This document shows positions 17,762-26,510 of a DNA stretch of 64,000 nt, in pieces; within the stretch, counting starts at the first letter, position 1; every line of letters starts with the position of its first letter. A program made the position numbers and the translations under genes. This stretch comes from Nonomuraea muscovyensis (GTDB lineage: Bacteria > Actinomycetota > Actinomycetes > Streptosporangiales > Streptosporangiaceae). Below the pieces are notes generated by a model. The model saw nothing but the letters and a program-made list of their open reading frames with translations. It searched no databases and was not told the DNA's origin. The stretch is taken from positions 1,550,001 to 1,614,000 of the forward strand of contig NZ_JACHJB010000002.1 of the NCBI RefSeq assembly GCF_014207745.1, in the 5' to 3' direction.

Positions 17762-18760
17762 TCATCGGTTGCCCCGCGGGTCCAGGGCGTCGCGCAGGCC
17801 GTCTCCGAAGAGGTTGAAGGCCAGCACGGTGATGAAGATCGCCAGGCCGGGGAAGATGGCGAAGTGCGGCACGGTGTAGATGCGGGCCGCGTCGGCCAGC
17901 ATCCCGCCCCAGGTGGGGGTGGGCGGGCGCACGCCGACCCCGAGGAACGACAGGGCGGCCTCGAACAGGATGTTCGTCGGGATCAGCAGCGTCGCGTAGA
18001 TGAGGATGGGCGCCATCAGGTTGGGCAGCAGCTCGCGGACGATGATGTACGGCCCGCGGGCGCCGAGGCTCCTGGCGGCGTCGACGAACTCGCGTTCGCG
18101 CAGCGACAGGGTCTGGCCGCGGATGATGCGCCCGATGTACGGCCAGTTGAAGAACCCGATGATGAAGATCAGCAGCGAGACGCGCAGCGTGTCGCCGGAC
18201 AGGCCGAACGCCTGGTCGGGCACCACGCCGGCAAGGGCGATGGCGAACACCAGCAGCGGGAAGGCCAGGAAGACGTCCATGGCGCGGCTGATGAGGGTGT
18301 CGACCCAGCCGCCGAAGTAGCCGGCCGTGACGCCGAGGATGGTGCCGATGCCGACCGACAGGAGGGTGGCGAGGAAGGCGATGAGCAGCGAGACGCGGGC
18401 GCCGTAGACGATGCGGCTGAAGATGTCGCGGCCCCAGACCGGCTCGACGCCGAACAGGAAGTCCCAGCCGATCCCGCCGAACCTGTCCTTGGGGATCTGC
18501 GTCTCCTGGTCGATCATCTCGCGGTGGAACTCCAGCGGCGGATGACCGAACAGCTTGACGATGATCGGCGCGCAGATCGCCACCAGGACGAGGAAGATGA
18601 TCACGCCCGCGCCGGCCATGGCGATCTTGTCGCGCTTGAGGCGCAGCCAGGCGATCTGGCCGAGCGAGCGTCCCTGGATCGCCGTGCCGCCAGCGCCGGC
18701 CGCGACCGCCTCGGGTTCGGCGTGGGAGGCGGACTCGGGGACGTCGAGTGGTGCCGTCAC
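17762..18760 (-). CDS. Peptide ABC transporter permease (DppC-type)
   Basis: A 332-residue permease. A 35-residue Ala/Glu-rich cytoplasmic tail precedes the DppC start (LGQIAWLRLKRDKIAMAG). Six membrane helices follow, with the EAA loop EFVDAARSLGARGPYIIVRE. It is the first gene of the unit, 52 bases before the binding protein. GTG and ATG starts nearby are not resolved; the ATG-like start at 18760 is kept. Confidence 0.92.
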   Translation of the reverse strand: MTAPLDVPESASHAEPEAVAAGAGGTAIQGRSLGQIAWLRLKRDKIAMAGAGVIIFLVLVAICAPIIVKLFGHPPLEFHREMIDQETQIPKDRFGGIGWDFLFGVEPVWGRDIFSRIVYGARVSLLIAFLATLLSVGIGTILGVTAGYFGGWVDTLISRAMDVFLAFPLLVFAIALAGVVPDQAFGLSGDTLRVSLLIFIIGFFNWPYIGRIIRGQTLSLREREFVDAARSLGARGPYIIVRELLPNLMAPILIYATLLIPTNILFEAALSFLGVGVRPPTPTWGGMLADAARIYTVPHFAIFPGLAIFITVLAFNLFGDGLRDALDPRGNR

Positions 18761-19073
18761 GCGCCCTCCTCCCCCTGCGCCCGGTGGCGCTTCGAGGGTC
18801 GCGTGACCAAGGTACTGCGCATGCGCTTCAGGCCCCCTGGGTGTCAGACCACGTCCACGACGGCCGTCATCCGGTCAGGGTGACAACCGTGTCATTTCGG
18901 AACCGCACGTCACGGCCCCAGGGTGCAGAATCTATGCCTTGAGCTGCGCTGACCAGCCCTCAGCCCCGCTATGTGGCTCAACTGTGATTCATGCGAAACT
19001 CATTCGTATCGATCTTGACCTGAATTGTGCTAGGCACATCTTGGTTGTGTCGCAGAACTGTGACAGTGGCCGT
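18761..19073. other. Intergenic region upstream of the peptide importer, A+T-rich with dyads
   Basis: No gene is seen in these 313 bases. They must hold the importer promoter on the minus strand. TGACA-ACCG-TGTCA (18881-18894) is a dyad 120 bases before the first gene. ATGCGAA-ACTCA-TTCGTAT (18991-19009) is a near-perfect 19-base dyad. The stretch 18965-19060 is clearly A+T-richer than its surroundings. Confidence 0.6.
18991..19009. promoter_or_regulatory. Candidate operator dyad
   Basis: Inverted repeat ATGCGAA-ACTCA-TTCGTAT, six of seven positions pairing across a 5-base centre, in a low-G+C intergenic stretch. The regulator is unknown. Confidence 0.4.
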
Positions 19074-19580
19074 TCAGCCGATGCCGCGTCGCCGAAGAAT
19101 GTCCTCGATGTCGGAGAAGTCGTCGTCGCTCTTGCGCTCCTTGGGGGCCGCCACCGCAGGCTTGCCCGTCTGCGCGGGTGCCGCCGGGGCCTGCGGCCGT
19201 GCCCGCACCTGCCCCTGAGCACTGCCCTGAGCACTGCCCTGCGCCTGTGCCGGGGCGCCTGGCGACGCCTTGGCGAGCTTGCGCCCGCGCATCACGCCCG
19301 ACACCACGAACAGCACCACCGACAGCCCGGCCACCGCGACGCCCGCCCACACGACGGGGTTGAACACCAGGCTCGTGACGAACCCGACGACGGTCGTGCC
19401 GATGGTCCACAGCGCCTGCAGCGCGCCGGTGAGATAGGCGGCCAGGGGCAGCAGCGCCCACGCCGCCGCCCGCATGCCCGCCGCGGCCCCGCGCCGCCGG
19501 AAGGCCAGGAAGCTGAACACCAACCCCGCGATGGTGACACCCGCGCACAGCGGCAACCACGCGATCTGATCGAAAGTCAT
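19074..19580 (-). CDS. Small conserved actinobacterial membrane protein
   Basis: A 168-residue protein with three or four membrane helices in residues 1-105. A hydrophilic tail follows with Ala/Gln repeats (QGSAQGSAQGQ) and an acidic end DDDFSDIEDILRRRGI. ATG at 19580 is chosen because GAGGGG precedes it; a longer open frame has no ribosome site. The conserved acidic tail suggests a docking motif. Function is unknown. Similar proteins are sometimes labelled cellulose synthase, but no glycosyltransferase motif is present. Confidence 0.7.
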   Translation of the reverse strand: MTFDQIAWLPLCAGVTIAGLVFSFLAFRRRGAAAGMRAAAWALLPLAAYLTGALQALWTIGTTVVGFVTSLVFNPVVWAGVAVAGLSVVLFVVSGVMRGRKLAKASPGAPAQAQGSAQGSAQGQVRARPQAPAAPAQTGKPAVAAPKERKSDDDFSDIEDILRRRGIG

Positions 19581-19757
19581 CCGGTCGCCCCTCTTGTCGA
19601 CTGTGCCTTCCATCCTGGCACGCGTCCCGCTTCCGCCCTCCTCCCCGAGAACGACTCGCCCCCTAGGGGTGGTTCCCGTCACAGACGGCACACGAGAGGC
19701 GCAGGGCGCGTTGACGACAGCCCGGCGCCCCTGGGCGGGCGCCGGAAGGGGCGGGCG

Positions 19758-20402
19758 TCAGGAGGTGATGAGGTCGCGCAGGTGCCCGACGGTGACGGAG
19801 GCGAGCGACGAGACCACCAGGCGGCCGGGCGCCGGCTCGACGGGCAGCACGCTGGGGACGGCGACCACCGCGCAGCCGGCGGCCGTGCCCGCGGCTACGC
19901 CGTTGGGCGAGTCCTCCAGCACCACGCACCGGACCGGCCGGACGCCCAGCAGGGCGGCGGCCGTCAGGTAGGGCTCGGGGTCGGGCTTGGTCCGCTCGAC
20001 GTCGTCGGCCGTGACGACCGCGTCGAACCGGTCGTGGCCGACGTGCCCGAGCACCGCCTCGGCGATCTCCTTCAGGGACGAGGTGACGAGCGCGACCGGG
20101 ACGCCCTCGGCGCGCAGGGCGTCGACCAGCTCGGCGGCGCCGGGCATGACGCTGACCCCGCCGGCCAGCCGGGCGACCATGCCACCCGCCATCCACTCCC
20201 ACACCGTCTCCGGCGCGGTGGACGCGCCGGACACGGCGAGCATGTAGTCGACCGTCCGCTCCATGGAACCGCCCACCAGGTGGGCCTGGTGGGCGGGTGT
20301 CCACTCGGCGCCGAGCCGGGCCATCACCTCGGTCTCGATCTCCAGCCACACCTTCTCGGTGTCGACCAGCAGCCCGTCCATGTCGAAGAAGACGGCTTCC
20401 AT
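19758..20402 (-). CDS. HAD-superfamily phosphatase (subfamily IA, beta-PGM-like)
   Basis: A 214-residue cytoplasmic hydrolase. Motif I is FFDMDGLLVDT with nucleophile Asp8 and acid/base Asp10. Motif II is LVTSS, motif III the Lys of RTKPDPEPY, and motif IV VLEDSPNG. A helical cap lies at about 20-85. Substrates are probably sugar phosphates or related metabolites. It sits 54 bases downstream of metH on the same strand and may be cotranscribed; this pairing recurs in actinobacteria. Confidence 0.9.
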   Translation of the reverse strand: MEAVFFDMDGLLVDTEKVWLEIETEVMARLGAEWTPAHQAHLVGGSMERTVDYMLAVSGASTAPETVWEWMAGGMVARLAGGVSVMPGAAELVDALRAEGVPVALVTSSLKEIAEAVLGHVGHDRFDAVVTADDVERTKPDPEPYLTAAALLGVRPVRCVVLEDSPNGVAAGTAAGCAVVAVPSVLPVEPAPGRLVVSSLASVTVGHLRDLITS

Positions 20403-20456
20403 GCACTCCCCGATCGTTCGCGCGCTCTTCCGGGCCCGCCCACCGGGCGGGGCCGG

Positions 20457-23400
20457 TCAGACGTTGAAGTACTTGGCCTCGGGGTGGTGGGCCACCAGCG
20501 CGGAGGTGGCCTGCTCCGGGTGGAGCTGGAACTCCTCCGACAGCGTGACCCCGATCCGCTCCGGGTCGAGCAGCTGGAACAGCTGCACCTGGTCCTCCAG
20601 GTTGGGACAGGCCGGGTAGCCGAACGAGTAGCGGCAGCCCTGGATGTTGACCTTGAGCATGTCGTCGAGCGACTCGTCGCCGCCGATGCCCCACTCCGAG
20701 CGGACCCGGGCGTGCCAGTATTCGGCGAGCGCCTCGGTGAGCTGCACGGACAGGCCGTGGAGCTCGAGGTAGTCGCGGTAGGCGTCCTTGGCGAACAGCT
20801 CGGCCGTCGCCTCGGAGATCTTGCCGCCCATGGTGGCCACCTGGAAGGCGACCACGTCGGTCTCGCCCGAGTCGCGCGGCCGGAAGAAGTCGGACAGGCA
20901 CAGGTGCCGGTCGCGGCGCTGGCGCGGGAAGGTGAAGCGGGTGCGCTCGTCGCCCGCGTCGTCGAGGATGATCAGCGAGTCGCCGTCGCTGACGCACGGG
21001 AAGTAGCCGTAGACGACGGCGGCCTCCAGCAGCCCCTCGGTCTGGATGCGTTCCAGCCACATCCGCAGTCGCGGCCGGCCCTCGGTCTCGACGAGCTCCT
21101 CGTAGCCGGGGCCGTCGCCGCCGCGGGTGGGCTTGAGCCCCCACTGGCCGAGGAACAGCGCCCGCTCGTCGAGGAAGGCGGCGTAGTCGGCCAGCGAGAT
21201 GCCCTTGACGATGCGGTCGCCGTGGAAGGGCGCCTTGGGCAGGGGGTTGTCGAGGGCCACGTCGGAGCGGGCGGGCAGCTCCTCGACGGGGGTGCGCTCC
21301 AGCACGGCGCCGGTCTTGACGCGGCGCTCGCGCAGCGGCGGCAGCGTGGCGCCCGCGACGCCGCGCTTGACGGCCATGAACGCGTCCATCAGCCGCAGCC
21401 CCTCGAAGGCGTCGCGGGCGTAGCGGACCTCGCCCGCGAACAGCCCGGCGAGATCCTGCTCGACGTAGGCGCGGGTGAGCGCGGCGCCGCCCAGCAGCAC
21501 CGGGTAGCGGTCGGCCAGGCCCCTGGAGTTCATCTCCTCCAGGTTCTCCTTCATCACGACCGTCGACTTGACCAGCAGGCCGGACATGCCGATGACGTCG
21601 GCCCGCTGGTCGTCGGCGGCCTCCAGGATGGCCGAGACGGGCTGCTTGATGCCGAGGTTGACGACCTCGTAGCCGTTGTTGGACAGGATGATGTCGACGA
21701 GGTTCTTGCCGATGTCGTGCACGTCGCCCTTGACCGTGGCCAGCACGATGCGGCCCTTGGTCTCGCCCTCGACGCGGTCCATGTGCGGTTCGAGGTGGGC
21801 GACGGCGGCCTTCATGACCTCGGCCGACTGCAGCACGAACGGCAGCTGCATCTGGCCCGAGCCGAACAGCTCGCCGACCGTCTTCATGCCGTCGAGCAGC
21901 ACGTCGTTGATGATCTCCAGGGCGGGCCGCTGCGCCAGACCTGCCTCGAGGTCGGCCTCCAGCCCCTTGCGCTCGCCGTCGATGATGCGCCGCTTGAGCC
22001 GCTCCCACAGCGGCAGCGCGGCCAGCTCCTCGGCCTTGCCCGCGCGCATGGCGGCCGCGTCGACGCCCTCGAACAGGTCCATGAACCGCTGCAGCGGGTC
22101 GTAGCCCTCGCGGCGGCGGTCGTAGACCATGTCGAGGGCGACCTGGCGCTGCTCGTCGGGGATGCGCGCCATGGGCAGGATCTTGGAGGCGTGCACGATC
22201 GCGGAGTCGAGCCCGGCGTTGACGCACTCGTTGAGGAAGACGGAGTTGAGCACCATCCGGGCGGCCGGGTTGAGGCCGAAGGAGATGTTGGACAGGCCCA
22301 GCGTGGTCTGCACGCCCGGGTAGCGGCGCTTGAGCTCGCGGATGGCCTCGATGGTCTCCACGCCGTCGCGCCGGGTCTCCTCCTGGCCGGTCGCGATGGG
22401 GAAGGTGAGACAGTCGACGATGATGTCCTCGACCCGCATGCCCCAGTTGTCGACGAGGTCCTCGATGAGGCGTACGGCGACGCGGACCTTCCACTCGGCG
22501 GTGCGGGCCTGGCCCTCCTCGTCGATGGTGAGCGCCACCACGGCCGCGCCGTGCTCCTTGACCAGCCGCATGATCTTCTGGAAGCGGGAGTCGGGGCCGG
22601 CGCCGTCCTCGTAGTTGACGGAGTTGACGGCGGCGCGCCCGCCGAGCATCTCCAGCCCGGCCCGCAGCACCTCGGGCTCGGTGGAGTCGAGCATGATCGG
22701 CAGCGTCGAGGCGGTGGCGAAGCGGAACGCCAGCTCCTTCATGTCGGACACGCCGTCGCGGCCGACGTAGTCGACGCACAGGTCGAGCATGTGGGCGCCG
22801 CCACGCGCCTGCTCGCGCGCCATCTCGACGCAGTCGTCCCAGCGGCCCTCCAGCATGGCCTCACGGAAGACCTTGGAGCCGTTGGTGTTGCAGCGCTCGC
22901 CGATGGCGAGGTAGGAGGTGTCCTGCCGGAACGGGACGCTCTGGTAGAGGGAGGAGGCGCCCGGCTCCGGGTGCGGCCGGCGGGCGGCGGGCTCCTTGCC
23001 GCGGACCCGCTCGACGACCTGGCGCAGGTGCTCGGGGGTGGTGCCGCAGCAGCCGCCGACGAGGGACAGGCCGAATTCACGGGTGAAGGTGTCGTGGGCG
23101 TCGGCCAGCTCCTGCGCGCTCAGCGGGTAGTAGGCGCCGTCGGAGGTGAGCACCGGCAGGCCGGCATTGGGCATGCACGACAGGCGGGCCCGCGAGTGGC
23201 GGGAGAGGTAGCGCAGGTGCTCGCTCATCTCGGCGGGGCCGGTGGCGCAGTTGAGGCCGATCACGTCGACGCCGAGCGGCTCGATCGCCGTCAGCGCGGC
23301 GCCGATCTCGGAGCCGAGGAGCATCGCGCCGTTGGTCTCGATCGTCACCTGGGCGATGATCGGCACGTCGCGGCCGGCCGCCTCGGCGGCCGTCCGGGCG

Positions 23401-23921
23401 CCGATGACGGCGGCCTTGACCTGGAGCAGGTCCTGGCAGGTCTCGATGATGAGGGCGTCGGCGCCGCCCGCGATGAGGCCGGCGGCGTTGTCGCGGTAGG
23501 CGTCGCGCAGGCTGGCGTACGGCAGGTGGCCGAGGGTGGGCAGCTTGGTGCCGGGGCCGATGGAGCCGAGCACGAAGCGCGGGTGGTCGGGGGTGGACCA
23601 GTGGTCGGCCCGCTGCCGGGCGATGCGGGCGCCGGCCTCGGAGTATTCGTAGACGCGCTCGGAGATGTCGTACTCGCCGAGGGCGGCGAGGTTTGCGCCG
23701 AAAGTGTTGGTCTCGACGCAGTCGACGCCGACGGCGAAGTAGGCGTCGTGGACGCCCTGGACGATGTCGGGCCTGGTGACGTTGAGCACCTCGTTGCAGC
23801 CCTCGTGGCCCTCGAAGTCGTCGAGGGTGGGGTCCTGAGCCTGCAACATCGTCCCCATGGCCCCGTCGGCGACCATGACTCGCTGGGACAACACCTCGCG
23901 GAAGGACGGAGAGCTGCTCAT
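20457..23921 (-). CDS. metH: Cobalamin-dependent methionine synthase MetH
   Basis: A 1154-residue enzyme that transfers methyl from methyltetrahydrofolate to homocysteine through cobalamin. The homocysteine domain (1-310) keeps zinc ligands Cys225 and Cys291/Cys292. The pterin domain spans about 330-620. The cobalamin cap and Rossmann domain follow at about 640-880, with D733-V-H735-D-I-G giving the axial His735. The C-terminal SAM-binding reactivation domain runs to the end (residues about 900-1154). ATG at 23921 is chosen from the family start FREVLSQRVMVADGAMGT. No Shine-Dalgarno is visible; two hairpins fill the leader. Confidence 0.97.
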   Translation of the reverse strand: MSSSPSFREVLSQRVMVADGAMGTMLQAQDPTLDDFEGHEGCNEVLNVTRPDIVQGVHDAYFAVGVDCVETNTFGANLAALGEYDISERVYEYSEAGARIARQRADHWSTPDHPRFVLGSIGPGTKLPTLGHLPYASLRDAYRDNAAGLIAGGADALIIETCQDLLQVKAAVIGARTAAEAAGRDVPIIAQVTIETNGAMLLGSEIGAALTAIEPLGVDVIGLNCATGPAEMSEHLRYLSRHSRARLSCMPNAGLPVLTSDGAYYPLSAQELADAHDTFTREFGLSLVGGCCGTTPEHLRQVVERVRGKEPAARRPHPEPGASSLYQSVPFRQDTSYLAIGERCNTNGSKVFREAMLEGRWDDCVEMAREQARGGAHMLDLCVDYVGRDGVSDMKELAFRFATASTLPIMLDSTEPEVLRAGLEMLGGRAAVNSVNYEDGAGPDSRFQKIMRLVKEHGAAVVALTIDEEGQARTAEWKVRVAVRLIEDLVDNWGMRVEDIIVDCLTFPIATGQEETRRDGVETIEAIRELKRRYPGVQTTLGLSNISFGLNPAARMVLNSVFLNECVNAGLDSAIVHASKILPMARIPDEQRQVALDMVYDRRREGYDPLQRFMDLFEGVDAAAMRAGKAEELAALPLWERLKRRIIDGERKGLEADLEAGLAQRPALEIINDVLLDGMKTVGELFGSGQMQLPFVLQSAEVMKAAVAHLEPHMDRVEGETKGRIVLATVKGDVHDIGKNLVDIILSNNGYEVVNLGIKQPVSAILEAADDQRADVIGMSGLLVKSTVVMKENLEEMNSRGLADRYPVLLGGAALTRAYVEQDLAGLFAGEVRYARDAFEGLRLMDAFMAVKRGVAGATLPPLRERRVKTGAVLERTPVEELPARSDVALDNPLPKAPFHGDRIVKGISLADYAAFLDERALFLGQWGLKPTRGGDGPGYEELVETEGRPRLRMWLERIQTEGLLEAAVVYGYFPCVSDGDSLIILDDAGDERTRFTFPRQRRDRHLCLSDFFRPRDSGETDVVAFQVATMGGKISEATAELFAKDAYRDYLELHGLSVQLTEALAEYWHARVRSEWGIGGDESLDDMLKVNIQGCRYSFGYPACPNLEDQVQLFQLLDPERIGVTLSEEFQLHPEQATSALVAHHPEAKYFNV

Positions 23922-23926
23922 GCAGA

Positions 23927-23974
23927 GCAGCTTATCGGCTGCGCCAGGGGCGGAGGCGTAGGCGTTCCGCCCCT
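23927..23974 (-). promoter_or_regulatory. Two-hairpin leader just upstream of metH
   Basis: Hairpin 1 pairs 23946-23954 with 23966-23974 (9 perfect base pairs, 11-base loop). Hairpin 2 pairs 23927-23931 with 23938-23942 (GCAGC/GCTGC, 6-base loop) and ends 5 bases before the start codon, where the ribosome site should be. No B12 box or SAM riboswitch core is recognised. Confidence 0.45.
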
Positions 23975-24249
23975 TGGACACGCCGCCCGGTCGCCCGCGA
24001 CGCCCGGCGGGCGGGCCGTCCGGGCTTCGGGACGCCGCTCCCCCGTCCCGCGCGCCGTCCGCCGCGGTCAAGCGTGCGCGTGGTGGCTGCCGGGGCCTGC
24101 CGCCGGAACGTCCTGCCTGGTCACACCGCCCCGCGGCGCCCCGGCGCCCACCGCGCGGGTGGGGCGGTGAGCTAGATCGCCGCACACGGTGACATGAGCA
24201 CCACCTCACCGCATAGGCTAGGCCCGATGGAGGAAAGAGGAGGCGCCAC
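23975..24249. other. Divergent promoter region between metH and the PAC2 gene
   Basis: Very G+C-rich, with several short open frames but no coding signature. The end (24236-24243) carries the AGAGGAGG ribosome site of the PAC2 gene. I recognise no riboswitch. Confidence 0.5.
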
Positions 24250-25104
24250 GTGATCGAGCTCGAAGGGCTCCCCGAGCTCGTCGACCCGGTGCTCATTGCC
24301 GCGTTCGAGGGGTGGAACGACGCGGGCGAGGCTTCCAGCGGCGTGATCGCCCACCTCGAGACCGCCTGGAAGGCCGAGCCGCTGGTGGCGCTCGACCCCG
24401 ACGACTACTACGACTTCCAGGTGACCCGCCCGGTCGTGCAGATGGGCGACGGGCTGACCCGCTCGATCGAGTGGCCGACCACGCGGCTGCTGCGCGCCCG
24501 CCCGCCGGGCGTCGAGCGTGACGTGGTGCTGCTGCGCGGCATCGAGCCCAACATGCGCTGGCGTTCGTTCTGCGCCGACATCGTCGAGGTCTGCCGCGAA
24601 CTGGACGTGGAGCTGGCCGTGATGCTGGGCGCGCTGCTCAACGACTCGCCCCACACCCGGCCGGTGCCGATCCTGGGCGGGGCCACCGACGAGGCGCTGG
24701 CCCGCTCGACCAACCTGGAGCTGAGCCGCTACGAGGGGCCGACCGGCATCGTCGGGGTGCTGCAGCACGCCTTCGGCGAGGCGGGCCTGGACGCGGTGTC
24801 GCTGTGGGCGTCGGTGCCGCACTACGTGGCGCAGCCGCCCAACCCGAAGGCGACGCTGGCGCTGCTGCGCCGCCTGGAGGACCTGCTGGAGATCCCGATG
24901 CCGCTGGGCGACCTCGACGAGGAGGCCCGGGCGTGGGAGCGCGGCGTGGACGAACTGGCCTCGCAGGACAGCGAGGTAGCCGAGTACGTCAAGGAGCTGG
25001 AGGATCGCAAGGACGCGGCCGAGCTGCCGGAGGCGAGCGGCGACGCGATCGCCGCCGAGTTCGAGCGCTACCTGCGGCATCGCGACACCGACACTGACAG
25101 CTAA
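24250..25104 (+). CDS. PAC2-family protein
   Basis: A 284-residue cytoplasmic protein of the PAC2 (proteasome assembly chaperone 2-like) family. It has the typical opening LVDPVLIAAFEGWNDAGEAS and the RGIEPNMRW and LGALLNDSPHTRPVPI segments. The C-terminus is acidic and helical. Start GTG follows AGAGGAGG at good spacing. Eukaryotic PAC2 helps build the 20S proteasome; bacterial members sit near, but are not proven to act on, the proteasome. Divergence from metH is conserved in Mycobacterium. Confidence 0.9.
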   Translation: MIELEGLPELVDPVLIAAFEGWNDAGEASSGVIAHLETAWKAEPLVALDPDDYYDFQVTRPVVQMGDGLTRSIEWPTTRLLRARPPGVERDVVLLRGIEPNMRWRSFCADIVEVCRELDVELAVMLGALLNDSPHTRPVPILGGATDEALARSTNLELSRYEGPTGIVGVLQHAFGEAGLDAVSLWASVPHYVAQPPNPKATLALLRRLEDLLEIPMPLGDLDEEARAWERGVDELASQDSEVAEYVKELEDRKDAAELPEASGDAIAAEFERYLRHRDTDTDS

Positions 25105-25236
25105 CTCACAGGTGCACAGCGCGTCACTTTTCGGGTGTTCCGGGCCATAATCGGGGCCGTGAAACGCTGACAGTAAACGGTCCGATTCAAGGGGAGAGAC
25201 ATCCCTGAACGCCGCGACGCCACGCTGACCCCCCAA

Positions 25237-25812
25237 GTGACTGCGCACGTTAGGCCCGCCATGGTGACTTCCCATGTAGACCCGCACCAGCGAAGTCAGG
25301 ACACGAGACGACGCGTGCTGGAGATGGCGCTCACGCTCAGGGACGGACGTCCCGGCGGTTCGATCGACCACTTCCTCGCGCTGCTGCAGTATCGCCTTCC
25401 CTTCTGGCTCAGCGTCCTGCACGACCTGTCCGAGCGCGTGGGTCAGGGACGCGTGAGCGACAACCTGGTCCCGATCGCCCGGGCGGGCATCGACTACCAC
25501 CTGGAGGTGCAGTCGGCGGCGCTGCCGGCGTTCACCTCGCCGAACGTGACCGTGCGCTTCCGCGAGGCGCTGCGCGAGGCGGGGCTCGGGCCGACGGCCG
25601 AGGTGGTGCCGCTCGCGGCCTACCTGGACGGGGAGCGGCGCCTCGGCCGGGTCGGCGCCCGCGTCGACCCGGAGGCGAGTGCCCGGCTGCTGCTCGCGGG
25701 GTGCTTCCACCGGGCCTACCTCGAGATGTTCGTGGGCGCCGACGCCGGTCCGTCGCTGGACGCCAGCGCCGAGGAGATCGTCCGCGAGCTCCGCCTGGAG
25801 CCCCCCGCGTGA
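25237..25812 (+). CDS. TetR-like ligand-binding domain protein without recognisable HTH
   Basis: A 191-residue helical protein. Its second half (ASARLLLAGCFHRAYLEMFVG, then SAEEIVRELRLEP) resembles the C-terminal ligand domain of TetR regulators. The first 60 residues hold one TetR-like helix (TRRRVLEMALTLRDG) but no second and third DNA-contacting helices. It may be a decayed regulator or a stand-alone sensor. GTG 25237 is used; ATG 25261 is an alternative and neither has a clear ribosome site. Only 2 bases separate it from the convergent cbiX stop. Confidence 0.6.
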   Translation: MTAHVRPAMVTSHVDPHQRSQDTRRRVLEMALTLRDGRPGGSIDHFLALLQYRLPFWLSVLHDLSERVGQGRVSDNLVPIARAGIDYHLEVQSAALPAFTSPNVTVRFREALREAGLGPTAEVVPLAAYLDGERRLGRVGARVDPEASARLLLAGCFHRAYLEMFVGADAGPSLDASAEEIVRELRLEPPA

Positions 25813-25814
25813 GC

Positions 25815-26510
25815 TCAGGCGGTGGCGGCCGGCGACAGCAGCGCGACCTCGTCGAAGCGGCTCCACACCAGGGCCGCCACGTCGGGGTCCGCGCCCAGCG
25901 GCTCGCTGACCAGGTCGGCGCCCGCGCCGGTGAGGCGGCCGTGGAAGAAGCCGGGCGCCAGCACGTACGAGGCGATCGCCACCCGCGCGGCCGGGCCGGA
26001 CCGGAGGCAGTCCAGCGCCTCGTCCAGTGTGGGCGTGCCGGCCGAGGCGAAGGCGGCGGTCACCGGCCGGGCCAGCCGCAGCGCGAGCCGGCGCGCCTGG
26101 GCGCGGACGTCGGCGAGCGCGGCCGGGTCGGAAGAGCCGGCGGCGCCGAGGATGACGGCGTCGGTGGAGCGCAGCCCGGCGCGGGCCAGCTTGCGGGCGA
26201 GCGCGGAGGTGAGCAGCCGGTGCGGGCCGAGCGGCGCGGCGACGAGCGCGTCCGGCCGGTGCGCGGCGATGACGGCGGGCAGGTCGATGTGCACGTGGTA
26301 GCCGCCGGCCAGCAGCAGGGGCGCCACGACGACGGGGCCGTCGACCGCCCGCAGCACGTCGGCGAGCAGGGGCCGGCTGATCTCCAGGTAGGCCTGCTCG
26401 ACGCGGTGGCCGGGCCGCCGCCGGCGGACGGCGGCGGCCAGCTCGGCGAGCGTTCGCTCCCCCGCGGCGCTGCGGGTGCCGTGCGCGGCGAGCACGAGGG
26501 TCGGCGTCAC
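25815..26510 (-). CDS. Sirohydrochlorin chelatase (CbiX-like)
   Basis: A 231-residue protein with two CbiX repeats, the long form found in actinobacteria. The active-site motif LVLAAHGTRS opens repeat 1 and gives a metal-binding His; AGGYHVHIDLP gives a second. Repeat 2 starts with VILGAAGSSDP, where the first His is replaced. It inserts Co or Fe into sirohydrochlorin for cobalamin or siroheme. GTG 26510 is used, overlapping the hemD stop by four bases, so both are cotranslated. Confidence 0.85.
   Translation of the reverse strand: MTPTLVLAAHGTRSAAGERTLAELAAAVRRRRPGHRVEQAYLEISRPLLADVLRAVDGPVVVAPLLLAGGYHVHIDLPAVIAAHRPDALVAAPLGPHRLLTSALARKLARAGLRSTDAVILGAAGSSDPAALADVRAQARRLALRLARPVTAAFASAGTPTLDEALDCLRSGPAARVAIASYVLAPGFFHGRLTGAGADLVSEPLGADPDVAALVWSRFDEVALLSPAATA

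Noticed and set aside
18939-24170. Very long open frame antisense to the HAD and metH genes
   Set aside because: It is the shadow of G+C-rich codon bias in metH on the other strand; the peptide is low-complexity His/Ala/Gly/Arg with no domain.
23922-24249. Cobalamin or SAM riboswitch upstream of metH
   Set aside because: I looked on both strands for the B12 box and SAM cores and saw neither; only simple hairpins are present.
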